A stretch of DNA of 6,446 bases from JAAAOZ01 sp964496595 (GTDB lineage: Bacteria > Chloroflexota > Anaerolineae > B4-G1 > SLSP01). Shown here piece by piece: positions 1 to 6,412 of this stretch (the first letter of the stretch is position 1; every line of letters starts with the position of its first letter). The notes beneath the pieces are model-generated. The model searched no databases and was not told the DNA's origin. It saw only the letters and a list, made by a program, of their open reading frames with translations. Both the position numbers and the translations under genes were made by a program. The stretch covers positions 1-6,446 of the forward strand of contig CAZCAI010000215.1 in NCBI GenBank assembly GCA_964496595.1, in the 5' to 3' direction.

Positions 1-372
1 TATCACTACCAGCCGCCCAGCCGCGAGATCGAGGCCGACCGGGAGGTGATCGCCGCGTTGGAGGAGGTGTTGCAGCGCTACGACGCGCCCTACGTGCTCG
101 GCAAGACGTGGACGACGGACGCCTTCTTTCGCGAGACGCCGGCCAGGGTGGCGCGGCGGCGCGATGAGGAGGGCTGTATCACCGTCGAGATGGAGACCGC
201 GGCCTTCATCGCGGCCGCGCGCTTCCGTGGGGCGCCGTTCGGCCAACTGCTCTACGGCGGCGACGACGTCGGCGGGGAAACGTGGGACGCCCGCGATTGG
301 GTCTCCCACACGGACGTGCGCGAGGCGATGGTGTGGTTGGCCGCCGAAGCGTGCCTCTCGTTGGATGTGTGA
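1..372 (+). CDS. Nucleoside phosphorylase (PNP/UDP family), C-terminal part
   Basis: The reading frame is open from the first base and gives 123 residues before TGA at 370-372, so the N-terminal half lies outside the window. The GTG at 46 is only an internal valine codon. Recognisable family blocks are GKTWTTDAFFRET (residues 34-46 of the fragment), VEMETAAF (62-69) and YGGDDVGGETWD (85-96). The Glu-Met-Glu of the second block is the ribose-contacting motif of the PNP/UDP phosphorylase family; the TTDAF block is typical of uridine-phosphorylase-like members. The enzyme would cleave a nucleoside with phosphate to a free base and ribose-1-phosphate in cytosolic salvage. The base specificity (uridine or purine) cannot be settled without the N-terminal half, so no symbol is given. 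The family is usually about 250 residues long. The next gene begins 53 bp downstream on the same strand, and no terminator is visible between them. Confidence 0.85.
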   Translation, partial: YHYQPPSREIEADREVIAALEEVLQRYDAPYVLGKTWTTDAFFRETPARVARRRDEEGCITVEMETAAFIAAARFRGAPFGQLLYGGDDVGGETWDARDWVSHTDVREAMVWLAAEACLSLDV

Positions 373-425
373 CGCTGTATGCCTGAAAATCTGTTATTAA
401 TGCTGTCAATTAAGGAGCGTGACCG

Positions 426-1235
426 ATGAATCGACGGAGATCGGCTAATCTTAACACCGTTGAACAACGTTTTGCGGTGTGGTTGCACCGCTATCATACC
501 ACTGAGATGATCGAACGAGCCGGGGCGCAAGCCCTGTGGCAGGATATGGCGACGTTGCTGACCTACGTGCGCGATAACAAGATCGTGGGGACGCAGAGCA
601 CGGGCAATATGCCGCGCAAAGCGGTGCGCGAGGTGACTGCGCGCTTCGTCCATCCTCCGGAATTGGATACCACCATCGGAGATCAAACGTACAAGCTCCG
701 CAGCGAGGCCGATATCTGGCCGCTGTACTTCCTGCACATCCTGGCCGAGGTGGGAGATTTGGTGAAAATCGTTCCTGGCAGGCGCTGGCGATTGCTCCCT
801 GAAGGCGAAAGATTCCTGACGCTCGATCCGTTGCTGCAATTGAGCAATCTCTCGATGATCTGGTGGTACAAGGTCAATTGGCTGGTCGCTTATCCATACG
901 AGGGCATGGGGGAAGAACTACCGGATTATTTCAACCTTGCCACGTTGGATCGATTGCTGGGGCTGCCCGTGGGAGAGGAGATTCCGTTTGAGGAGTTCGC
1001 GGATGATCTGATCGCTCGAACGGGATTGACCTGGACATCTTCAATGTATGCTCCGGAGTCGCTGCGGGGTTCGATAGCTCAGATGGTCGTTTACGTCCTG
1101 GATAACTTTGGCGTCGTGGACAATCAATATCGAGAAGAATCCATAGGGAAGAGCATCTTCAGGAAACTGGCCGCCTTCGAGATCACGCCGCTGGGCAGGG
1201 CGTTATTGGAGGGGCTGGCGGTCGTGTGGCGCTGA
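426..1235 (+). CDS. Conserved-looking protein of unknown function, 269 aa
   Basis: The ATG at 426 is preceded by AAGGAG at 412-417 with an 8-nt spacer, which fixes the start. No signal peptide or membrane segment is visible, so the product is probably cytosolic. It is rich in Trp and Tyr: a WWYKVNWL stretch lies at residues 146-153. The central block GTQSTGNMPRKAVREVTARF (55-74) followed by TYKLRSEADIWPLYFLHIL looks like a well-conserved core; I recall similar unannotated proteins in Chloroflexota but cannot name a family. Two segments resemble each other, RRWRLLPEGERFL (119-131) and AAFEITPLGRALL (249-261). Both look like the strand-turn-helix end of a winged-helix module, so a DNA-binding or protein-binding role is possible but unproven. 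It is less GC-rich by eye than the kinases downstream. It stands 58 bp before the next unknown gene and probably shares its transcript. Confidence 0.85.
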   Translation: MNRRRSANLNTVEQRFAVWLHRYHTTEMIERAGAQALWQDMATLLTYVRDNKIVGTQSTGNMPRKAVREVTARFVHPPELDTTIGDQTYKLRSEADIWPLYFLHILAEVGDLVKIVPGRRWRLLPEGERFLTLDPLLQLSNLSMIWWYKVNWLVAYPYEGMGEELPDYFNLATLDRLLGLPVGEEIPFEEFADDLIARTGLTWTSSMYAPESLRGSIAQMVVYVLDNFGVVDNQYREESIGKSIFRKLAAFEITPLGRALLEGLAVVWR

Positions 1236-1251
1236 GATCGCAGGTAACGGC

Positions 1252-1287
1252 AGGAGATATAGGAGACAATAGGAGATAATGAGGAGA
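1252..1287 (+). repeat. Four tandem AGGAGA Shine-Dalgarno-like blocks before the 1294 start
   Basis: AGGAGA occurs at 1252-1257, 1261-1266, 1271-1276 and 1282-1287, a spacing of 9, 10 and 11 bp. The second and third copies belong to near-identical 10-bp units (AGGAGACAAT and AGGAGATAAT). Only the last copy is correctly placed for the ATG at 1294, leaving a gap of about 6 nt. The third copy lies only 2 nt before the in-frame ATG at 1279, which argues against that start. Origin by slippage or small tandem duplication is inferred, as is any effect on ribosome recruitment. Confidence 0.7.
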
Positions 1288-1293
1288 AGTGAA

Positions 1294-2019
1294 ATGAATC
1301 ACCAACATCAACCAGATCGAGCGCAATCTGCTAAAAATCGATTGCAGCGCAAGGCGCAGGGTGGTTTTCGAGGCTATCCCATCGCGACGGTGGCCTACTA
1401 TGGCCCGGATAATCAATTTGCGTCCAAGGTTGCGGTGGGCATCGTCAAGGGCGAGGGGGAGGATGATTTAGTCGATCTGAAGCGTTGGTTCTCCGAGGAC
1501 AAAGATGTGCGCTTCGATCCGGACATCTATCGGCAGATACTGCGTTTCGTGCATCGGTATCGTGTCAAGTCCGTGGTGGTCGTCGATGGCATCATTGGCT
1601 GTCCCCACGAGGAAGGGAAGGACTATCCCAAAGGAGAAAATTGCCCCCATTGCCCGTACTGGGCCGACCGGGATCGCTGGACGGGGGAAATGAAGGGGGA
1701 GGAGGCGCAGCCCGCCAGGATCGTCACCGGTTGCGCCTGGTATCGGCCCGATCAGTGGGAGCGGCTGCTGGAAATCTCGGTGGATCGCGATAGATTGGGG
1801 GATTCCTACGCGGCGTGGGTCGAGAATGCGGAGGAGGCCTTGCGGAATCTGCGAGAACCGTCACAAGAAGGGATGACCTTCGAGAAGGTCGAGGTAGATG
1901 TGGAGGAGTTGCTGGCGTGGTGTCAGGCGCGGGGTGTGGAGGTCGATGCCCAAGCGCGGGCGGAATACGCGGCGGAGTTGCTGAGACGACAAGGCCAAAA
2001 TCAAGATGACGAGGCATAG
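1294..2019 (+). CDS. Protein of unknown function with clustered Cys/His, 241 aa
   Basis: The start at 1294 is chosen over the in-frame ATG at 1279 because AGGAGA at 1282-1287 has good spacing only for 1294. The N-terminus is basic and polar (1-27). Residues 28-52 form a strand-rich block (YPIATVAYYG, then FASKVAVGIV), followed by a probable alpha/beta element ending in VKSVVVVDGIIGCP (91-104). A Cys/His cluster follows, with CPH at 103-105 and CPHC at 117-120, then YWADRDRW (122-129). This spacing could bind a zinc ion or form disulfides. Residues 150-235 look helical and include the pattern VDVEELLAWCQARGVEVDAQ (201-220). There is no signal peptide or membrane span. I recognise no functional family and assign no activity. 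It is followed after 29 bp by the hybrid kinase, which makes co-transcription and a signalling-related role reasonable guesses only. Confidence 0.85.
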   Translation: MNHQHQPDRAQSAKNRLQRKAQGGFRGYPIATVAYYGPDNQFASKVAVGIVKGEGEDDLVDLKRWFSEDKDVRFDPDIYRQILRFVHRYRVKSVVVVDGIIGCPHEEGKDYPKGENCPHCPYWADRDRWTGEMKGEEAQPARIVTGCAWYRPDQWERLLEISVDRDRLGDSYAAWVENAEEALRNLREPSQEGMTFEKVEVDVEELLAWCQARGVEVDAQARAEYAAELLRRQGQNQDDEA

Positions 2020-2048
2020 CCCAGAGATTCAGGCAGTAGGAGGCAGAG

Positions 2049-4841
2049 ATGGCCCAAGGATGGCGACATAATCGGAAACCTTCGCATTGGGAGCGTGAGG
2101 TGGAGCAGTTGCGGCAGCAATTATCGACCAAAGAGAGCCAGCTGCGCAATTTGCGGCAGCAGATACAAACTCATACCGACCGGCAATTGGGCAACCTGAG
2201 CGGCACGACGGCGGCAGAGATCAAGGCCAGGCTGTTGGAGGAGGCGGAGCGCGCCCGGGCCGAGGCCGAGCGCCACGCGGCCCAGTTGCAGCAGACCAAG
2301 TTCCGGCTCAAGAACGCTTACGGAGCGTTAGAGCGACGTTCGACGCAGTTGGAGGCGGCGGCGCAGATCGCCCGCGAGGCGGCCGGCATCTTAGACGTGA
2401 ACAAGCTCCTGGAGACCACCGTCCACTTAATCTCCGACCGCTTCGGCTTCTACCAGGCGGTGGTCTTCCTGGTGAGCGAGGATGGCAAATACGCCGTGAT
2501 GCGCGCGGCCTCCTGGGAGGGCGGCGAGAAGTTAGTCGCGCAGGGATACAAATTGCTCATCGGCTACCAGGGTCTCGCGGGCCGGGTGGCGCGCACCGGG
2601 GAACCGCGCGTGCTCGCCGTTTCGCCCGAGGCGTCGCAGGGCGATCTCCAGTCGGAGGCCGCGTTGCCGCTCAAAGTGCGGGAGCGCGTCATCGGCGTGC
2701 TCAACGTGCGCTCGCTCGATCCCGCCGCCTTCACCGAGGACGAAGTCGCCATCTTGCAGACCCTGGCCGATCAGGTGGCCGTCGCGTTGGATAACGCGCG
2801 CCTCTTCGAGCAGATCAAGCGCCACAGCCGCCAACTCCTCACCGCCACGGAGGTCTCCAAATCGGTGATGACGATCTTAGATCCTGCCAGGCTGATGACA
2901 CACACCGCCACCCTCATCCGCGAGGGCTTCGATCTGCACTACGTGGGCATCTTCCTGCTGGATGAGGCGGAGCAGAGTATGATCCTCCGTGCGGGCAGCG
3001 GCAAGGATAAGGAAAGCACGGCGCTGCTCACCGTGGGCCACGAAGTGCCCTTGGATTCTTCCTGCGCGATTGGGCAAAGTATCCGCGAAGCGCGGGCGTT
3101 GCTCTTCGGCCCCCACGCGCCGGAGGAGGATGACGACGGGCGCGAGCCGCACTGCGTGGGCGCCGCCACGCTGCCCCAAACCCGCTCCGAGATGGTGCTG
3201 CCGCTCTTCACGCGCGGTAAGGCCATCGGCGCGCTGACGATCCAGAGCACGCGGGCGGCGGCCTTTTCGGAGGAGGATGTCCCCGTCTTCCAGACAATGG
3301 CCGATCAAATCGCCATCGCGTTGGATAATGCGTGGCTCTTCAAGGAGACCAACGAGGCGAAGACGGCGGCCAAAGAGGCGCTGGAAGTCGCCAAGCGGGC
3401 GCAGCAGGCGGCGGAGGCGGCCAATCAGGCCAAGAGCGCTTTCTTAGCCAATATGAGCCACGAATTACGCACGCCGCTCAACGCCATCCTGGGCTTCACC
3501 CAATTGATGCAGCGCGATACCACGCTCTCTGCTTCTCAGCGCGAGAACTTAGAGACGATTAACCAGAGCGGCACGCACCTGTTGTCCTTGATCAACGACG
3601 TGCTGGAGATGTCGAAGATCGAGGCGGGGCGCATGGTGCTGGAAGAGCGGAGCTTCGATTTGCGCCGGATGTTGGACGAGATCGAGGCGATGTTCCGCCT
3701 GCGCGCGGAGGATAAGGGCCTGATGTTGGCCTTCGAGTGCTGCGACGATGTGCCGCGCTATGTGTTGGCGGATGAGCACAAGTTGCGCCAGGTGTTGATC
3801 AATCTGTTGGGCAACGCCGTGAAATTTACCCGCGAGGGCGGCGTGACATTGCGCGTGCGCAGCCGCCGGGTCGATGCGGACGATGCTGCCGCCGGCTATA
3901 TCCTCCAATTTGAGGTGGAGGACTCCGGCCCCGGCATCAGCGCCGAGGATCTGGAAATGCTTTTCGAACCCTTTGTGCAGACCAACATCCGGGAGTTCAC
4001 CGAGGGCACCGGCCTGGGGTTGCCCATCAGCCGCCAATTTATCGGGCTGATGGGGGGCGAAATCGGGGTGGAGAGCGAGGTGAGGCGCGGAAGTTGTTTC
4101 CGCTTTGATGCGCGTGTGCGGCAGGGTGAGGCCCAGGCCGTGCGCACCGAGGCTCCCATCCGCGAGGTCATCGGCCTGGCGCCGGGGCAGCGCGCGCCGA
4201 ATGGCGGCCCCTATCGCCTGCTGGTGATCGAGGATCGCGAGGCCAACCGGCGCTTGCTGGTCAAACTGCTCACCTCGCTGGGCGCGCCGCCGGAGGGCTT
4301 CGAGGTGCGGGCCGCCGCCAACGGCGCGGAGGGCCTCCGCCTGTGGGAACGCTGGCATCCGCATCTGATCTGGATGGATATGCGGATGCCCGTGATGGAC
4401 GGCTACGAGGTGACGCGGCGCATCAAGGCCACGCCCGCCGGCGAGGAGACCGTCATCATCGCGCTCACGGCCAGCGCCTTCGAGGAGGATCGCGTGACGA
4501 TGTTGGCGTTGGGCTGCGACGATTTCGTGCGCAAGCCGTTCCGCAGTTGCGAGATCTTCGAGAAGATCGCGCAACATCTAAACGTGCGCTATCTCTACGC
4601 TCAGGCGGAGGATGCAGAGGATGCCATGGATGAGGCCCCGCGCGACGGCTGGGACGCGCTGCCCGCGTCCTTGATCGTGCAATTAGGGCAAGCCGCCATC
4701 GAGAACGACTTCTTGCAGGTGGAGACCCTGATCGAAGAGGTGCGGGCGCACGATCCCGCGCTGGCCCAACAACTCAAGCGCCAGGCCGACGACTTCGCCT
4801 ATGATCGCATCGCGGACGCCATCCAGGCCAGAGGTTCGTAG
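2049..4841 (+). CDS. Soluble hybrid sensor histidine kinase (GAF-GAF-HisKA-HATPase-REC), 930 aa
   Basis: AGGAGG at 2038-2043 sits 5 nt before the ATG. Domains in order: a coiled-coil region (about 14-112), GAF1 (about 115-253), GAF2 (about 277-431), a second coiled coil (432-465), HisKA with phosphoacceptor H471 in ANMSHELRTPLNAI, HATPase with the N box at N589 (NLLGNAVKFT), G1 at D625 (EDSGPGI), an F-box LFEPF (638-642) and G2 GTGLGL (653-658), then a receiver with acidic pair E728/D729, phosphoacceptor D777, T807 and K829, and a helical tail (about 868-926). All catalytic residues are present, so autophosphorylation and His-to-Asp transfer should work. No membrane segments are seen, so it should sense a cytosolic signal through the GAF domains; the ligand is unknown. 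The GAFs end alike (ADQVAVALDNARLF and ADQIAIALDNAWLF), suggesting duplication. GAF2 carries an acidic insert EEDDDGRE (359-366). The tail lacks an HPt histidine motif, and there is no output domain. Confidence 0.95.
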   Translation: MAQGWRHNRKPSHWEREVEQLRQQLSTKESQLRNLRQQIQTHTDRQLGNLSGTTAAEIKARLLEEAERARAEAERHAAQLQQTKFRLKNAYGALERRSTQLEAAAQIAREAAGILDVNKLLETTVHLISDRFGFYQAVVFLVSEDGKYAVMRAASWEGGEKLVAQGYKLLIGYQGLAGRVARTGEPRVLAVSPEASQGDLQSEAALPLKVRERVIGVLNVRSLDPAAFTEDEVAILQTLADQVAVALDNARLFEQIKRHSRQLLTATEVSKSVMTILDPARLMTHTATLIREGFDLHYVGIFLLDEAEQSMILRAGSGKDKESTALLTVGHEVPLDSSCAIGQSIREARALLFGPHAPEEDDDGREPHCVGAATLPQTRSEMVLPLFTRGKAIGALTIQSTRAAAFSEEDVPVFQTMADQIAIALDNAWLFKETNEAKTAAKEALEVAKRAQQAAEAANQAKSAFLANMSHELRTPLNAILGFTQLMQRDTTLSASQRENLETINQSGTHLLSLINDVLEMSKIEAGRMVLEERSFDLRRMLDEIEAMFRLRAEDKGLMLAFECCDDVPRYVLADEHKLRQVLINLLGNAVKFTREGGVTLRVRSRRVDADDAAAGYILQFEVEDSGPGISAEDLEMLFEPFVQTNIREFTEGTGLGLPISRQFIGLMGGEIGVESEVRRGSCFRFDARVRQGEAQAVRTEAPIREVIGLAPGQRAPNGGPYRLLVIEDREANRRLLVKLLTSLGAPPEGFEVRAAANGAEGLRLWERWHPHLIWMDMRMPVMDGYEVTRRIKATPAGEETVIIALTASAFEEDRVTMLALGCDDFVRKPFRSCEIFEKIAQHLNVRYLYAQAEDAEDAMDEAPRDGWDALPASLIVQLGQAAIENDFLQVETLIEEVRAHDPALAQQLKRQADDFAYDRIADAIQARGS

Positions 4842-4993
4842 TACACCTCGGCGGAAGTTCCTCCCCAGTTAGTTACGCTCGGAGCGGATCGTCAGATCCG
4901 CGACTCTACGTCGGAACGGGGATCTAACGATCCCCTGGGAGCAAATTTAACTGGGGAGCCATTTATGCTGCGCTGTAGTAGCTTGTTCGTAGT
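4834..4993. mobile_element. Possible small insertion bounded by 9-bp direct repeats
   Basis: GTTCGTAGT occurs at 4834-4842, spanning the kinase stop codon, and again at 4985-4993, just before the next gene's leader. The 142 bp between them (4843-4984) contain the cloverleaf-forming inverted repeat. Deleting one copy plus the interior would leave the kinase stop intact and put the next ATG 24 nt downstream, close to the 29-nt gap upstream of this kinase. That fits a small non-autonomous element with a 9-bp target duplication. Against it, the 142-bp segment has no matching inverted repeats at its very ends, it encodes no protein, and a 9-bp match over this distance can occur by chance. Confidence 0.35.
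4861..4958. repeat. Nested inverted repeats able to fold as a cloverleaf
   Basis: The outer stem is perfect over 11 bp: CTCCCCAGTTA at 4861-4871 pairs with TAACTGGGGAG at 4948-4958. Inside it GCTC (4877-4880) can pair with GAGC (4939-4942). Two perfect 7-bp hairpins with 4-nt loops lie within, GCGGATC-GTCA-GATCCGC at 4884-4901 and GGGGATC-TAAC-GATCCCC at 4918-4935. Between them GAC (4902-4904) can pair weakly with GTC (4910-4912). It is not a tRNA, as it lacks conserved tRNA arms and is too long. No U-tract follows, so it is not a standard intrinsic terminator. It could be a dispersed palindromic element, an mRNA stability or processing structure between the kinase genes, or a protein-binding site; the sequence does not decide. 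Confidence 0.75.
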
Positions 4994-5005
4994 GCATGCG
5001 GGGAA

Positions 5006-5011
5006 AAGGAG
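5006..5011 (+). promoter_or_regulatory. Ribosome binding site fixing the 5017 start
   Basis: AAGGAG lies 5 nt before the ATG at 5017. The other in-frame ATG at 4996 has no such site in front of it and would place this motif inside the coding sequence, so 5017 is preferred. Confidence 0.75.
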
Positions 5012-5016
5012 ACCTT

Positions 5017-6207
5017 ATGTCCGAGATACCGTTCAAAGCTAATATCATCGTAGTGGATGACACCCGGGCCAATCTGCGTTTCTTGACGGAGATTCTCACC
5101 CAGCAGGGCTACGCGGTGCGCCCGGCGACCAACGGGCAGATGGCCCTTTCCTCCGTGCAGGCCAGGCCGCCGGATCTGATCCTATTGGATATTATGATGC
5201 CCGATATGGACGGCTACGAGGTCTGCACGCGGCTCAAATCCGACGACCGCACGAGCGATATTCCCATCATCTTTCTGAGCGCGCTCAATGAGGTGGAGGA
5301 TAAAGTGCGCGCCTTTGAAATCGGCGGCGTGGACTACATCACCAAGCCGTTCCAGATGGAAGAGGTGCTGGCGCGCGTCCATACCCATCTGGCCCTGCGC
5401 GAGCTACAACAGCGGTTAGAGGCGCAGAACGCGCGCCTGCAAAAAGAGATCATCGAGCGCGAGCGCGCCCAGCACGATTTGGAACTGTACGCGCACGAGT
5501 TGGAGGATAGCAACGCGGAGTTGGACGCCTTCGCGCACACCGTCGCCCACGACCTCAAGACCCCGCTCACCGCGATGATCGGCTTCAGCGCCTTGTTGTG
5601 GCGGCGCTGCGCATCGTTGCCGCTGGAGACAATATGCGATCGTCTGGAGCTGATCACGCAGACGGGCCACAAGATGACCAACATCATCAATGAACTGTTG
5701 TTGCTGGCCAGCGTGCGCAAGGTCGAAGAGGTGGAGTTGGGCATCCTGCGGATGGACGAGATCATCGCCGAGGTGCTCAAGCGCTTCGAGACGGAGATCG
5801 AAAGCGCGGCGGCCACGATAGACGTCGCCAAGACGTGGCCCGCAGCCATCGGCTACGCCCCGTGGGTGGAGGAGGTCTGGGTGAATTATGTGAGCAACGC
5901 CCTGAAGTACGGCGGCGCGCCGGAAGAGGGACGTCCGCCCCACGTGACGTTAGGCGCGGATATGGAGGCCACAGCATCCGGCCCGCGCTTCTGGGTGCGG
6001 GATAACGGCCCCGGCCTCAGCGCGGACGAACAATCGCAGCTTTTCGCGCAATTCACGCGCCTGCACGAGGTCCGCGCCGAGGGCCACGGCCTGGGGCTGT
6101 CCATCGTCCAGCGCATCGTCGCCAAGTTAGGCGGCGACGTCGGCGTCGCAAGCGATGGCGCGGGGCAGGGCTGCACCTTCTGGTTCGTCCTGCCGGCGGC
6201 GGGCTGA
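5017..6207 (+). CDS. Receiver-first histidine kinase (REC-HisKA-HATPase), 396 aa
   Basis: Residues 8-125 form a receiver domain with acidic pair D14/D15, phosphoacceptor D58 in LILLDIMMPDMDGYEV, S88 and K110 in ITKPF. A coiled-coil linker (about 126-165) leads to HisKA with phosphoacceptor H178 in FAHTVAHDLKTPL, and then a HATPase domain with N294 (YVSNALKYG), D329 (RDNGPGL) and the G2 loop GHGLGL (356-361). All key residues are present. There is no sensor domain, membrane span or DNA-binding domain, so kinase activity is most likely set by phosphorylation of its own receiver. In this family class, an upstream kinase commonly feeds such a receiver; the hybrid kinase directly upstream is the obvious candidate, but that is inferred from position. 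The two genes are 175 bp apart, with the cloverleaf repeat between them. No clear terminator follows the stop. Confidence 0.95.
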   Translation: MSEIPFKANIIVVDDTRANLRFLTEILTQQGYAVRPATNGQMALSSVQARPPDLILLDIMMPDMDGYEVCTRLKSDDRTSDIPIIFLSALNEVEDKVRAFEIGGVDYITKPFQMEEVLARVHTHLALRELQQRLEAQNARLQKEIIERERAQHDLELYAHELEDSNAELDAFAHTVAHDLKTPLTAMIGFSALLWRRCASLPLETICDRLELITQTGHKMTNIINELLLLASVRKVEEVELGILRMDEIIAEVLKRFETEIESAAATIDVAKTWPAAIGYAPWVEEVWVNYVSNALKYGGAPEEGRPPHVTLGADMEATASGPRFWVRDNGPGLSADEQSQLFAQFTRLHEVRAEGHGLGLSIVQRIVAKLGGDVGVASDGAGQGCTFWFVLPAAG

Positions 6208-6230
6208 GAGGAATAGAAGAGCTGGTTTGC

Positions 6231-6274
6231 TTCTCAGCATATTCTCAGGCGGCCCTCAGACTATTTTCAGATGA
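6231..6274 (+). promoter_or_regulatory. Four 11-bp direct repeats, likely response-regulator operator
   Basis: Units are TTCTCAGCATA (6231), TTCTCAGGCGG (6242), CCCTCAGACTA (6253) and TTTTCAGATGA (6264). TCAG recurs at exactly 11 bp four times, and the first three units share CTCAG. Tandem 11-bp units are the hallmark of PhoB/OmpR-family sites. The last TCAG core ends 10 bp before the TATACT box, so the repeats cover the position of a -35 element, where no good consensus is seen. That is the layout of an activator-dependent promoter. The regulator itself is not in this window. Confidence 0.6.
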
Positions 6275-6280
6275 TGCCGC

Positions 6281-6286
6281 TATACT
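6281..6286 (+). promoter_or_regulatory. Probable -10 box (TATACT)
   Basis: TATACT matches five of six bases of the sigma-70 consensus TATAAT. At the usual distance upstream there is no good -35 hexamer, only the 11-bp repeats. Transcription would start near 6293, where the 8-bp repeat array begins. It points toward the gene at 6442. Confidence 0.5.
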
Positions 6287-6292
6287 GGATCA

Positions 6293-6412
6293 GCGACAAA
6301 GCGACAAAGCGACAAAGCAACAAAGCAACAAAGCGACAAAGCGACAAAGCAACAAAGCAACAAAGCAACAAAGCAACAAAGCAACAAAGCGACAAAGCGA
6401 CAAAGCGACAAA
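6293..6412 (+). repeat. Tandem array of fifteen 8-bp units, GC(G/A)ACAAA
   Basis: Fifteen contiguous perfect 8-bp units run for 120 bp and differ only at the third base. In order the variable base is GGGAAGGAAAAAGGG. There are no spacers, so this is not CRISPR. Because 8 is not a multiple of 3, all three forward frames cycle through the same codons with no stop and no start, so it does not look coding. It lies between the putative -10 box and the ribosome binding site of the next gene, hence probably in its 5' leader. As RNA it would be A- and C-rich with little self-pairing. Such arrays change copy number by slippage, so the length may vary between strains. Confidence 0.95.

Noticed and set aside
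392..400. Extended -10 promoter (TG-n-TATTAA) before the 426 gene
   Set aside because: The hexamer matches only four of six consensus bases and no -35 is found at a workable distance, so it is too weak to annotate.
3140..3165. Bilin-binding cysteine in GAF2 (HC at residues 368-369)
   Set aside because: Bilin-binding GAF domains typically have Cys-His, not His-Cys, and the other chromophore-pocket motifs are absent.
3549..4577. Long open frame on the minus strand inside the hybrid kinase (342 codons)
   Set aside because: It lies opposite the HisKA, HATPase and receiver domains, whose motifs are intact on the plus strand. Its His/Ala/Gln-rich translation is typical of an antisense shadow in GC-rich DNA.
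4884..4958. Intrinsic terminator between the kinase genes
   Set aside because: The hairpins are stable but none is followed by a run of T; the only T-rich stretch nearby (AAATTT at 4943-4948) is short and partly inside the outer stem.
4996..5016. Upstream in-frame ATG for the receiver-first kinase
   Set aside because: It has no ribosome binding site of its own, and the AAGGAG at 5006-5011 serves the ATG at 5017, which begins just before the receiver domain.
6215..6234. Terminator hairpin after the receiver-first kinase (AGAAG ... CTTCT)
   Set aside because: The stem is only 5 bp around a 10-nt loop, with no T-tract, and it overlaps the first 11-bp operator-like unit.
6293..6412. CRISPR array or coding repeat
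   Set aside because: The units are directly abutting with no spacers. Although all forward frames are open, there is no start codon feeding into the array.
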